Assembly: GCA_947475225.1 (NCBI GenBank)
Contig: CANJMQ010000021.1
Span: 1-52,947 of the forward strand
From: Bradyrhizobiaceae bacterium
Lineage (GTDB): Bacteria; Pseudomonadota; Alphaproteobacteria; Rhizobiales; Aestuariivirgaceae
DNA length: 52,947 nucleotides
Direction: 5' to 3'
Below are positions 8,171 through 16,672 of the stretch, piece after piece; position 1 is the stretch's first letter, and every line of letters starts with the position of its first letter. The notes under the pieces are model-generated. The model saw only the letters and a program-made list of their open reading frames with translations. It ran no database searches and was not told where the DNA came from. A program made the position numbers and the translations under genes.

Positions 8171-9437
8171 GGCCATCGTCGTCGCGGCGCCCTCCTCCGG
8201 CAGCGGCAAAACACTGATTACACTCGGGCTTCTCAGGGCCTTCCGAAATGCGGGAGTGCGCGTTGCCTCAGCCAAGGTAGGCCCGGACTACATTGACCCG
8301 CGCTTCCACCAAGCCGCCACCGGCAGGGCCTGCTACAACCTCGACCCCTGGGCCATGAACGTCGGCCAGATCAATGGATTGGTCACTGAGCTGGCGCGGG
8401 ATGCCGACCTTGTGATCATCGAGGGCGTCATGGGCCTGTTCGACGGGCCGCGCGGGGCCAAGGGTTCGACTGCCGACCTGGCCGTGATGCTGGGGCTGCC
8501 TGTGCTCTTCACGCTGGATTGCCGCCATCAGGCCCAGTCTGCGGCCGCGCTGGTGCATGGTTTCGCGAGCTACCGCAAGGACTTGGACTTCGCAGGCGTA
8601 ATCCTCAATCGGACTGCCAGCGACCGCCATGAAATGTTGCTGCGCGAGGCCCTCGGCGCACAGGTGTTGATGGCCCTCAGGAACGACGAGGCGTTGGCCT
8701 GGCCCTCCCGACACCTCGGATTGGTGCAGGCTCAGGAGAGCGGCGATCTCGAGGCCTTCATCGAGGCTACCGCGCTACGGTTGAACCACAAGAGCGCGCT
8801 GGAACGGATTCTCGATCTGGCCAGGCCCCTGGCGGTAGGCTATGGAACGCCCGTCGTGCCACCACTTGCGCCTTCCATCGCGGTTGCGCGAGATGATGCT
8901 TTTTCTTTTGCTTATAGCCACTTGCTGGACGGCTGGCAGTGTCAGGGTGCATCACTTTCCTTCTTCTCGCCGCTGGCCGATGAGGCACCCGATGAAACAG
9001 CAGAAGCGGTGTTCCTGCCGGGCGGCTACCCCGAACTCCAAGCGGGACGAATCGCCGGGAACGCCCGCTTCCTCAACGGGCTCCGCCACCACCGAGGCCT
9101 CATCTACGGAGAGTGCGGAGGCTACATGGTTCTGGGCGACAACCTAATTGATTCCAATGGTATAAGCCATGTCATGGCGGGGCTTCTGCCGGTGACGACG
9201 AGTTTCGCCAGTCGGAAGCTGCATCTCGGCTACCGGCAACTCGAACCACTGACCGGAGGCCCTTGGAACGGCAGGCTGACGGCGCATGAGTTCCACTACT
9301 CCACGGTGGTTTCCGAAGGCCCCGCCGACCGCCTGTTCGGAGCGCGGGATGCGGCAGGAAATGTATTGGAGAACATGGGATTGCGGCGTGGGCGTGTCAT
9401 GGGCTCCTATGGCCATGTGATCGCGGTGGCACCATGA
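8163..9437 (+). CDS. cobB: Cobyrinate (hydrogenobyrinate) a,c-diamide synthase
   Basis: A glutamine- and ATP-dependent amidase acting on the a and c side chains of the corrin ring. It has 424 residues, the normal size. The N-terminal ATPase part begins AKAIVVAAPSSGSGKT, with GPDYIDPRFH and EGVMGLFDG. The C-terminal triad-type glutamine amidotransferase part has FLPGGYPEL and the nucleophile region YGECGGYMVLG. No ATG fits the conserved N-terminus; the TTG at 8163 does, giving an 8-base overlap with cobA. A rare TTG start with overlap suggests translation coupled to cobA. Confidence 0.92.
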   Translation: MAKAIVVAAPSSGSGKTLITLGLLRAFRNAGVRVASAKVGPDYIDPRFHQAATGRACYNLDPWAMNVGQINGLVTELARDADLVIIEGVMGLFDGPRGAKGSTADLAVMLGLPVLFTLDCRHQAQSAAALVHGFASYRKDLDFAGVILNRTASDRHEMLLREALGAQVLMALRNDEALAWPSRHLGLVQAQESGDLEAFIEATALRLNHKSALERILDLARPLAVGYGTPVVPPLAPSIAVARDDAFSFAYSHLLDGWQCQGASLSFFSPLADEAPDETAEAVFLPGGYPELQAGRIAGNARFLNGLRHHRGLIYGECGGYMVLGDNLIDSNGISHVMAGLLPVTTSFASRKLHLGYRQLEPLTGGPWNGRLTAHEFHYSTVVSEGPADRLFGARDAAGNVLENMGLRRGRVMGSYGHVIAVAP

Positions 9438-10894
9438 CCCGGGCCATAATGATCATGGGTACGGGCTCCGACGTCGGCAAGTCGTTGATCGTGTCCGGGC
9501 TGGCAAGAGCCTTTGCGAACAGGGGCTTAAGGGTCCAGCCCTTCAAGCCGCAGAACATGTCCAACAATGCGGCAGTGACGGCCGACGGCGGCGAGATCGG
9601 CAGGGCCCAGGCCCTGCAGGCCCGGGCGGCAAGGGTTCCGCCGTCGGTGCATATGAACCCGATCCTGCTGAAGCCCGAGACCACGACCGGCGCGCAGGTC
9701 ATCGTGCAGGGAAAGCGCCAGTCCTCAATGACGGCGCGGGAGTATTTCCGTAGTCGAATGAATTATATGGAAGCATGTCTTGAGAGCTTTCATAAGGTTT
9801 CCGGGCTGGCTGACCTGGTGCTGGTGGAAGGCGCGGGCAGCCCGGGCGAGATCAATCTTCGCGATGGTGACCTCGCCAATATGGGCTTCGCGGAGGCGGC
9901 GGACCTGCCTGCCATCCTGATCGGTGACATTCACCGCGGTGGCGTGATCGCCTCGATCGCGGGGACATTCGACATTCTGCCACAGTCGGATCGAAATCGT
10001 TTAAAAGGTTTTTTGATCAACAAGTTCCACGGTGATCCGGAACTGTTTTCAGAAGGATTGGATTTCCTCGAGAACCGCACCGGAACCCCGTGTGTGGGAA
10101 TTGTGCCACACTTCGCAGCGGCCCGAAACCTACCCGCCGAAGATGCGGTAGCTCTTGAGGATATACTCACAACTTCCGAAATTGGAATACGAATTTCAGT
10201 TCTTCGTTTGCCTCGGATCGCCAATTTCGACGACCTTGATCCATTGCGCCTCGAGCCGGGCGTGACGCTGACCTTCGTACAACCGGGGGAGCCAATCCCC
10301 GCCGATAGCCGTCTCGTGATCATTCCTGGTTCAAAATCAACGGTTTCTGATCTTGTAGCACTGCGGAACGAGGGCTGGGATATCGACCTTCTCGCCCATG
10401 TGCGACGCGGCGGCCTGGTGCTGGGGCTGTGCGGCGGATACCAGATGCTGGGCAAATTCGTGAGCGACCCGCTTGGCCTTGAGGGAAAACCCGGCAGAGT
10501 GCCGGGCCTGGGGTTGCTGAACGTCGAAACCACCCTGGTCTCCGACAAGACACTGACCCGCATCGCCGGCATCCATGTGCCCAGCGGTGCGGTGGTGGAA
10601 GGGTACGAAATCCATCTCGGGACCACCTCGGGTCCGGATTGCACGCGCCCATTCGCACTCCTTGGAGGTCGACAGGACGGGGCGATCAGCGCATCCGGGC
10701 AGGTGATGGGGAGCTACCTCCATGGCTGCTTCAGCAGCGATGATTTCAGATCCAAATTCCTGATATCACTCGGTGTTCAGGCAAGCGAACTGCGCTTCGA
10801 GGAGACTATCGAACGCGTGCTGGACCAGCTTGCGGAGCATCTTGAAGCCAATCTGGATCTCGATCTTATCCTGTCGCTGGCGAGGGAGTTGTGA
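9434..10894 (+). CDS. cobQ: Cobyric acid synthase
   Basis: Amidates the b, d, e and g side chains of adenosylcobyrinate diamide using glutamine and ATP. It has 486 residues, as expected. Motifs are MGTGSDVGKS (P-loop), FKPQNMSNNAAVT, AQALQARAA, VEGAGSPGEINLR and the amidotransferase segment GLCGGYQMLGK with a late GSYLHG. The start overlaps the cobB stop in ATGA. The stretch around 10000-10240 is noticeably richer in A and T than its surroundings, but the reading frame is intact. Confidence 0.94.
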   Translation: MTRAIMIMGTGSDVGKSLIVSGLARAFANRGLRVQPFKPQNMSNNAAVTADGGEIGRAQALQARAARVPPSVHMNPILLKPETTTGAQVIVQGKRQSSMTAREYFRSRMNYMEACLESFHKVSGLADLVLVEGAGSPGEINLRDGDLANMGFAEAADLPAILIGDIHRGGVIASIAGTFDILPQSDRNRLKGFLINKFHGDPELFSEGLDFLENRTGTPCVGIVPHFAAARNLPAEDAVALEDILTTSEIGIRISVLRLPRIANFDDLDPLRLEPGVTLTFVQPGEPIPADSRLVIIPGSKSTVSDLVALRNEGWDIDLLAHVRRGGLVLGLCGGYQMLGKFVSDPLGLEGKPGRVPGLGLLNVETTLVSDKTLTRIAGIHVPSGAVVEGYEIHLGTTSGPDCTRPFALLGGRQDGAISASGQVMGSYLHGCFSSDDFRSKFLISLGVQASELRFEETIERVLDQLAEHLEANLDLDLILSLAREL

Positions 10895-11871
10895 CGGGTT
10901 GGCCGATGCTGGTCTTCGGGCGCGCTGCCTGGGCGCTGCTGATCGAGCGCTTCGCGGGCTACCCAAAGCCTCTGTTCGACCGCATCAGCCACCCCGTGGT
11001 GTGGATCGGAAGGCTCATCGACTGGCTCGACAAACAATTGAATATACGAGGCGTTTCACCGCAGGAAGGACGGGTGCGCGGGGCCCTGGCGGTGGCCAGC
11101 CTGATGGTGGCGGTGTTCATACCCAGCTACTACCTGTCGCGGATCCTCACCCATTGGCCGTACGGCTGGCTCGCGGAGGCCTTGCTGGCGACCACGCTGA
11201 TTGCGCAGAAATCACTGAAAGATCATGTGGTTGCCGTCTATGACGGGCTCGGCCGCTCACTCGCCGAGGGGCGGCAGAAGGTGAGCCTGATCGTGGGGCG
11301 CGACCCAGCCGAACTGGACGAGGCCGGGGTGGCGAAGGCAGCACTTGAAAGCCTGGCAGAGAATGCCTCGGACGGGGTCGTGGCGCCGGTGCTGTGGTAT
11401 GCACTGCTCGGGCTGCCGGGCATCGTGATGTACAAGGCGATCAACACCGCTGACTCGATGATTGGGCATAAGAATGAGAAATATCAGTGGTTTGGCTGGG
11501 CAGCGGCGCGGCTGGACGACCTTGTGAACCTGCCTGCTTCGCGCCTCACGGGGTTTCTTTTCGCGGCGGCCGATCCGTCACGGTTCGGGGAAATTGTCCA
11601 AGTCATGCAACGGGATGCGCCGAAGCACCAGTCCCCCAATGCGGGCTGGCCGGAGGCGGCGATGGCGGCGGCGCTGGGCGTCCGCTTCGGAGGCTCGCGG
11701 CTCTACGATGGAGAAATGGTTGAACTGCCCTACATGGGCGACGGCCGGGACAACATCACCCGCGATGACATCCAGCGTGGCTTGCGCGTGTTGTCCCGCG
11801 CAATGTGGTTGTTGTTTCTTGGCATGCTTTTGGTGTCGCTTTTCGTTGCCGCGGTAGACATCAACCCTTGA
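10891..11871 (+). CDS. cobD: Adenosylcobinamide-phosphate synthase (CobD/CbiB)
   Basis: An inner-membrane protein that joins the aminopropanol arm to adenosylcobyric acid. It has 326 residues with hydrophobic segments near the start, near residue 70 and at the extreme C-terminus. Family motifs are visible: YPKPLFDRISHPVVWIGRLI, GRDPAELDE, SLAENASDGVVAPV, YKAINTADSMIGH and LDDLVNLPASRLTG. It begins with GTG at 10891, overlapping the cobQ stop (GTGA). Its 3' end overlaps the 3' end of the convergent cobU by 11 bases. Nomenclature follows the aerobic (Pseudomonas denitrificans) naming. Confidence 0.92.
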   Translation: MTGWPMLVFGRAAWALLIERFAGYPKPLFDRISHPVVWIGRLIDWLDKQLNIRGVSPQEGRVRGALAVASLMVAVFIPSYYLSRILTHWPYGWLAEALLATTLIAQKSLKDHVVAVYDGLGRSLAEGRQKVSLIVGRDPAELDEAGVAKAALESLAENASDGVVAPVLWYALLGLPGIVMYKAINTADSMIGHKNEKYQWFGWAAARLDDLVNLPASRLTGFLFAAADPSRFGEIVQVMQRDAPKHQSPNAGWPEAAMAAALGVRFGGSRLYDGEMVELPYMGDGRDNITRDDIQRGLRVLSRAMWLLFLGMLLVSLFVAAVDINP

Positions 11872-12364
11872 GCTTGAGTGGCAACCCGGCAGCGATGAAG
11901 TAAACGTTGTCAGCAATCGCTGCGAACGACTGATTGGCAAGGCCCTGCTCATCCCGGAAGCGGCGGGCCATAGCGTTCTCCGGCACGATGGACAAACCAA
12001 CCTCGTTGGAGACGAGAATGACCTGCGCAGGGCAGGCCTCAAGCGCTGCACAAAGGCTGGCCACCTCGGACGTGATGTCCCGACCATGGTGCATGAGGTT
12101 TCCGAGCCAGACTGTGACGCAATCGAGCAGCACGAGTCCTTCGCCCGGGAGCGCAGAAGCGGGGTCAAGTATCGACTCGATCGTAACCCAGCCATCCCCC
12201 GCCCGCTGGGCCCGGTGCCGGGCGATGCGCTGGCGCATCTCTTCATCGAACGCCTCTGCGGTGGCGATGTAGGTCCTGGGACCGCCGTGCTGCCGGGCAA
12301 GTGTTTCGGCAAAACGGCTCTTGCCGGAGCGGGCGCCGCCCAAGACGAGGGTCAGATTGCTCAT
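11861..12364 (-). CDS. cobU: Adenosylcobinamide kinase / adenosylcobinamide-phosphate guanylyltransferase
   Basis: A bifunctional enzyme that phosphorylates adenosylcobinamide and adds GMP, preparing it for the lower ligand (also named cobP). It has 167 residues. The P-loop VLGGARSGKSRFAE opens the protein, followed by YIATAEAFDEEMRQRI and LLDCVTVWLGNL and VSNEVGLSIVPEN. The start at 12364 puts the P-loop at the usual position; the frame is open 18 codons further. It is coupled to the DUF1636 gene by an ATGA overlap and ends inside the 3' end of cobD. Confidence 0.93.
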   Translation of the reverse strand: MSNLTLVLGGARSGKSRFAETLARQHGGPRTYIATAEAFDEEMRQRIARHRAQRAGDGWVTIESILDPASALPGEGLVLLDCVTVWLGNLMHHGRDITSEVASLCAALEACPAQVILVSNEVGLSIVPENAMARRFRDEQGLANQSFAAIADNVYFIAAGLPLKLKG

Positions 12365-12732
12365 GCCGGAGCCCTGGGGATGCGGGCAATGAAATGGCCC
12401 CTCATCCGGTCGGGCCACTGGCGAAACGACACTTCGCCGCTCTCCGACTGCTCATGGAGGGCGAACCAGTCGAGGATGGCCTCCGCCTGTTCGCGCGAGG
12501 GTTCATGGTCGCCGGTGAAATAGGTGAAGCGCGCGCCATCGCGCAGGACCACGGAACAGTGGCGCCTGCAGTTCCACAGGCAAGCCTGGCTGACAACGGG
12601 AAGCTCGATGCCCCTGGCGGCGATGGCGTCTGCCATGTGGGCGATCAGTGTCTCGCCGCCGGTGCGACCGTCGGGAGCCAGCTTCTCGGTCGCCGAGAAC
12701 TTGCAGGTCGAGCACATGATGATGTCGCGCAT
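12361..12732 (-). CDS. DUF1636 metal-binding protein
   Basis: A 123-residue protein of the DUF1636 type. It carries six cysteines arranged as CSTC near residue 7 and a CLWNC-RRHC cluster near residue 51, resembling a thioredoxin-like [2Fe-2S] ferredoxin pattern. Family members often sit with cobalamin genes; here it is translationally coupled to cobU (ATGA), which agrees. A role in cobalt or electron supply to the pathway is inferred from position only. Confidence 0.75.
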   Translation of the reverse strand: MRDIIMCSTCKFSATEKLAPDGRTGGETLIAHMADAIAARGIELPVVSQACLWNCRRHCSVVLRDGARFTYFTGDHEPSREQAEAILDWFALHEQSESGEVSFRQWPDRMRGHFIARIPRAPA

Positions 12733-12815
12733 GCGGGGCGGGTTTTCTCAGGGTTGCCAAAGGACTGGCCTTCAATGTAGGCAATCACCTGACCTGTCAA
12801 CGCGGTGAAAACGGC

Positions 12816-13583
12816 ATGACCTTCCGCTCGATCGCCTTCCTCGCGTCGGATTCACCCGAAGCCCGCGAGGCCGTGAAGACCCTCACGGCGCTGCACGGCA
12901 ACGCCGACCCGGACAAGGCCGACTGCGTGGTGGCGCTCGGCGGCGACGGGTTGATGCTGCAGGCGCTTCACCGTTTCGTCTCCACCGCTATTCCGATCTA
13001 CGGCATGAACCGGGGCACGGTTGGCTTCCTGATGAACGACTATGCGGCCGACGGGCTGCTGGAGCGGCTGGCGGCGGCGGAACTCACCACCATCCACCCG
13101 CTGGCAATGACGGCAGTTGACGAGACCGGAAAGACCCACCGGGCCATTGCCTTCAACGAGGTTTCACTGCTCCGCCAGCGCCACCAGGCGGCTAAGCTGA
13201 TGATCGCCATTGACGACAAGACGCGGCTGGACGAGTTGACCTGCGACGGCGTGCTGGTGGCGACCCCCGCCGGTAGCACGGCCTATAACTTGTCCGCCCA
13301 CGGACCGATCCTGCCAATCAACTCGGACCTCCTCGCGTTGACCCCGATCAGCGCCTTCCGCCCGCGCGGCTGGCGCGGCGCCATCCTGCCCTCAGCGGCC
13401 AAGGTGACGATCACCATCGTCGAAGGCGACAAGCGCCCGGTGGCCGCGGTGGCCGACCACGTGGAAGTGCGCCACGTGCGGCAGGTGGAAATTGAGCAGG
13501 ACACAAAGCACGCCGCGCGCATCCTGTTCGACCCGGGCCATAGCCTGGCGGAGCGGGTGCTGAGGGAGCAGTTCAGGTTCTAG
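12816..13583 (+). CDS. nadK: NAD kinase
   Basis: Phosphorylates NAD to NADP. It has 255 residues, a short form common in alphaproteobacteria. Visible motifs are [15 protein letters not shown] (the catalytic GGDG), [47 protein letters not shown] and a C-terminal [10 protein letters not shown]. It is divergent from the DUF1636 gene with 83 bases between. It is followed by a hairpin at 13586-13609. Confidence 0.95.
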   Translation: MTFRSIAFLASDSPEAREAVKTLTALHGNADPDKADCVVALGGDGLMLQALHRFVSTAIPIYGMNRGTVGFLMNDYAADGLLERLAAAELTTIHPLAMTAVDETGKTHRAIAFNEVSLLRQRHQAAKLMIAIDDKTRLDELTCDGVLVATPAGSTAYNLSAHGPILPINSDLLALTPISAFRPRGWRGAILPSAAKVTITIVEGDKRPVAAVADHVEVRHVRQVEIEQDTKHAARILFDPGHSLAERVLREQFRF

Positions 13584-13585
13584 GG

Positions 13586-13609
13586 GGCGAAGCCACGCTG
13601 TGCTTCGCC
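13586..13609 (+). terminator. Hairpin after nadK
   Basis: GGCGAAGC (13586-13593) pairs with GCTTCGCC (13602-13609) across an 8-base loop, starting three bases past the nadK stop. There is no T-run, so it may be a weak or factor-assisted terminator between the convergent nadK and DUF2336 genes. Confidence 0.45.
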
Positions 13610-13697
13610 ACTTATCATCGCTGGATCAAGCCGTGCGGTGATGAACTATGTGACTGGTCCTGACTGCAGAATGGCGAAAGGCGGCGCCGCGCGACGT

Positions 13698-14870
13698 TTA
13701 CGCTGCCCGTTGCAGATCGGCCCGCAGCCTTGCCGCCAGATGCCTTGTCTTCTGGGCGGCGTAGCGGCCGACCAAGTTCAGGTTGCGGGGCTGCTCGGAG
13801 AGCGGCATAGCCTCGTAGCGGGTGAGGATATTCTCGATAATCATGGCGCCGAACTCATCCGCCGAGAGGTGGAGCCCGTCTTCCTGCTCGTCGCCCGCGA
13901 CGTCGCAGGCGGCCTGAAGCGTCCAGTAGCAGCTTTTCGGCAGGCCACAACGGGTGTGCAGGGACTTGAACTTGCCGCGCGCGTACATCTGCTCCTCGAC
14001 GCGGCGACGCGGCAGCCCCGACAGGCTGACGAGACATTCGGCAACCACGTGCATGGCACCCTGACAGGCAGCGTGGACAATGAGCGAGGGCGTCAGCATC
14101 TCATTGCCGAGCAGGAAGGCAACAGCTTGGGGCAGATCATGCGGCCCGGCGTTGCTGAGGATATCGAGCGTGGTGGTTTCCTCGGCGTCCACCACCAGTT
14201 CGGCGGCCTGTGCCGATGGAAGCCAGTCGTGCTCCGCAAGAAGCGTGTGGATGTTGGAGGCGGCGCGGCGGGCCTGTACGATCCGGATGACCGGCGGCAG
14301 GTCTGGCCTTTCAAGCAGCAGATCCAGAATCTCCCTCTCCGCGCCGAAGCGCTGGTAAAGGGTGCGAAATTGCTCCGGCATGAACTTCACCGCTGGGTTC
14401 TCAAGAAGCAAAGCGTTGACCGGAAGCGACAGTTCCCGGGTGATCACCTCGACTGCCTCTCGCGAAAGATCGGGGCGGGTTGCGATAACGGCCTGGTGGG
14501 CCTGCCCACCGGCGCGCAGCACGGCGAGCATGCGCAGCGAATCGAGAGCGGGCGTCTGGCTGAGGAAGGGCAGCGCTATATCCTCATCATCCGAGACAAT
14601 GGTGAACAGGAGATCGGCATCGAGGGTTTCGAGGCGGGACAGTGCCTCCACGAAGGCGCGGCGCACGGAAAAATCCTCATCCGCCGCGAGGCGTCGGGCA
14701 GCTGGCATGACCTGCTCGCGCTCGCCGGCCAGTGTTGCCGGATCTGCCAGGAACCGCGCGATCTGCAGCGCGAGGCTGGTGCGCCGCCGCGCATCGCCGC
14801 AGGCTATGACATCCATGAACACCTGGATGTCGAGCCCGAAGGTGGGTTCCTGCTTTTCGTTGTGATGCAT
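13698..14870 (-). CDS. DUF2336 domain-containing protein
   Basis: A 390-residue, mostly helical protein of the DUF2336 type, restricted mainly to alphaproteobacteria and of unknown biochemical function. Repeated helical hairpins are visible, such as DEDFSVRRAFVEALSRL and RPDLPPVIRIVQARRAAS, as in HEAT-like proteins. The open frame runs on to 15962 but the upstream part lies across the MFS gene. The ATG at 14870 has a GGAG 9 bases ahead and is the first sensible start. A one-mismatch CtrA-like site (14908-14922) lies 38 bases upstream. Confidence 0.8.
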   Translation of the reverse strand: MHHNEKQEPTFGLDIQVFMDVIACGDARRRTSLALQIARFLADPATLAGEREQVMPAARRLAADEDFSVRRAFVEALSRLETLDADLLFTIVSDDEDIALPFLSQTPALDSLRMLAVLRAGGQAHQAVIATRPDLSREAVEVITRELSLPVNALLLENPAVKFMPEQFRTLYQRFGAEREILDLLLERPDLPPVIRIVQARRAASNIHTLLAEHDWLPSAQAAELVVDAEETTTLDILSNAGPHDLPQAVAFLLGNEMLTPSLIVHAACQGAMHVVAECLVSLSGLPRRRVEEQMYARGKFKSLHTRCGLPKSCYWTLQAACDVAGDEQEDGLHLSADEFGAMIIENILTRYEAMPLSEQPRNLNLVGRYAAQKTRHLAARLRADLQRAA

Positions 14871-14907
14871 GATGTGAGTCTCCACCACCCATGATGGCGG
14901 CTGAGGT

Positions 14908-14922
14908 TTAATTTTTGGTTCA
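14908..14922. promoter_or_regulatory. CtrA-like box, one mismatch, upstream of the DUF2336 gene
   Basis: TTAA-TTTTTGG-TTCA matches the CtrA consensus TTAA-N7-TTAA except for one base. It lies 38 to 52 bases ahead of the DUF2336 start, near where a -35 region would be. By itself it is a weak match, but two perfect boxes occur within the next 4 kb. Confidence 0.35.
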
Positions 14923-15007
14923 CCATACCGACTGGAGCGTGTGGACGCGTGGCAGCGGGCGACGCGCGCAGGGACTCTCGAGATGAGCCCTGCCAGCTCC
15001 GGCGTGA

Positions 15008-16225
15008 TCAGTCCTGCAGCAACGGCGCGTTGCCAGGGGTGGACACCGGGCTCACCGACATCACGTCGCGCCCATGGGCCTTGATGTGGTCGGGGTGACG
15101 CCAGTTTCGCCAGAAGGCGAAGCCGGCGAGAGCGCCGTTGACGACGATCATGAAGATCAGGAAGCCCGCCTGACCGATCTCGCTCATCAGCCAGCCCGCG
15201 AGGATGGGGCCGATGATAGAGCCCACGCCATAGAGCAGCACGAGCTTGGCAGACGCGCCCAGCACCTGCTCCTTGCGGAGGTGGTCGTTGGCGTGGGCGA
15301 TGACGAGCGAATAGATGGGAAGTGACACGATGCCGAACAGGGTCATCAAGCCGATGAGCATGAACCAGGTGACATAGTAGCCACCCGCGAGAATGATTGC
15401 CGGGACAACGGCCGCGGCGAGGCTGAGCAGCATGATGATGGTGCGCCGGTCGATGCGGTCCGACACCCAGCCGATGGGGTATTGCGAGAGGATGACACCG
15501 AAGGGTGGCAGCGCCATCATGATCGACACCCAGACCAGCGGCAGCCCCTTGGCCATACCGAATATGACGCCCAGTGCGAAAAAGGCGCTCTGCCCCAGTC
15601 CGCAGGCGATGACGCCGGCCACGGCGAGCGGCGAGGCATGCCAGATATCGGCGATTTTCACGCTCCTGGCCCCTTCGACGCTCGGCTGCTGCGATGGAAC
15701 GAGGATCAACGGCACGAGGGACATGGAGAGCAGGCACGAAACGACGATGAAGCGCGCGTAACCCGACTGGTCGGTGACATTGAGCAACAATTGCCCAAGG
15801 CCAAGCGCGCCGTAGGTGACGATCATGTAGAACGACAGCATCTGGCCACGGTTGCGGTTGGTCGACGCCGCGTTGAGCCAGCTCTCGCAGACGATATACA
15901 TGCCGGAGACGCAGAGCCCGGTGAGAATGCGCAGCAGGAACCAGAAGCCGGGGTTGACCCACAGCGGGAACAGCAGCACCACCGTGGACACGATGGAGGC
16001 AAGCCCGCCGAACGTGCGCACATGACCGACGCTCTTGACGAGCCGCGGGGCGGCAAAGGTGGAGAGCAACATGCCAGCCGAATAACCAGCCATCACCAAA
16101 CCGGTGGTGGATGTCGAGAAATGGGCGTGGTCAGCGGCAAGTGACACGAGCGAACCGTTGAGACCGTGACCAAGGCAGAGCATGGCGACGCTGGCGAGAA
16201 GGACCCAGAGGGAGGCGTTGTTCAT
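15008..16225 (-). CDS. MFS transporter, YcaD-like
   Basis: A 12-segment major facilitator carrier of 405 residues. The N-terminal half begins ASLWVLLASVAMLCLGHGLNG, with the loop GYSAGMLLSTFAAPRLVKSVGH typical of the YcaD group and an aromatic-acidic stretch YIVCESWLNAAS. The second-half loop reads YPIGWVSDRIDRR. Substrate is unknown. It lies 32 bases after the receiver gene and is probably co-transcribed with it. Confidence 0.88.
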   Translation of the reverse strand: MNNASLWVLLASVAMLCLGHGLNGSLVSLAADHAHFSTSTTGLVMAGYSAGMLLSTFAAPRLVKSVGHVRTFGGLASIVSTVVLLFPLWVNPGFWFLLRILTGLCVSGMYIVCESWLNAASTNRNRGQMLSFYMIVTYGALGLGQLLLNVTDQSGYARFIVVSCLLSMSLVPLILVPSQQPSVEGARSVKIADIWHASPLAVAGVIACGLGQSAFFALGVIFGMAKGLPLVWVSIMMALPPFGVILSQYPIGWVSDRIDRRTIIMLLSLAAAVVPAIILAGGYYVTWFMLIGLMTLFGIVSLPIYSLVIAHANDHLRKEQVLGASAKLVLLYGVGSIIGPILAGWLMSEIGQAGFLIFMIVVNGALAGFAFWRNWRHPDHIKAHGRDVMSVSPVSTPGNAPLLQD

Positions 16226-16257
16226 GTCTCGCCTCTCTCAGGCCATTGCGGCGGGAA

Positions 16258-16626
16258 TCAGACGGCGATGCCGGCCTGGCGCAGTTTGAAGTGCAGGATG
16301 TCGCGGTCCAGCGGCATCATCAGCACGTCAGCGGCCCCTTCAAGGATGGTCTGGCCAAACATCTCGGTATCCGGCGTCTCGGCAAAGAGGAAGACCACCG
16401 GCGGCTTGCCGCGCGCCGCCATGCGCAGGCGCTTGACGAAATCCCTGGGCGCGCCGCCGTTGGCGCGGGCCGACAACATGACGACATCAGGCGAATTGTC
16501 GTTACAAAAACGCATAGCCTCTTCGGCCCCGCTGGTGAGGGACGTCTCGAGCCCAAGGCCAGACAGCATCTCACCGAGATGCTGTCGTCCCCCGCCCTCC
16601 ACATCAATCAGCAGACACCTGGTCAT
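16258..16626 (-). CDS. Degenerate single-domain receiver (CheY-like) protein
   Basis: A 122-residue protein with the overall receiver layout: MTRCLLIDVE at the N-terminus, SPDVVMLSARANG in the middle, and VLMMPLDRDILHFKLRQAGI at the end. From memory it resembles an alphaproteobacterial CheY-like group with CLIVDDS, LLDWNMP and IMKPFDKDI motifs. Compared with that, one of the acidic pair is Val, the phospho-acceptor Asp is Ser, the conserved Thr position is Ala and the conserved Lys is Met. It should therefore not be phosphorylated in the normal way and may act as a constitutive binding partner. The start at 16626 has GGAGAGG upstream. Confidence 0.75.
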   Translation of the reverse strand: MTRCLLIDVEGGGRQHLGEMLSGLGLETSLTSGAEEAMRFCNDNSPDVVMLSARANGGAPRDFVKRLRMAARGKPPVVFLFAETPDTEMFGQTILEGAADVLMMPLDRDILHFKLRQAGIAV

Positions 16627-16672
16627 GCCCACAAACCTCTCCGAATCCTCCTGAACCGGGCGCAACTGCCGT

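Noticed and set aside
14871-15962. Upstream extension of the DUF2336 frame to 754 codons
   Set aside because: The added part lies across the MFS gene in another frame, is rich in Arg and His, and the DUF2336 start at 14870 has its own ribosome site.
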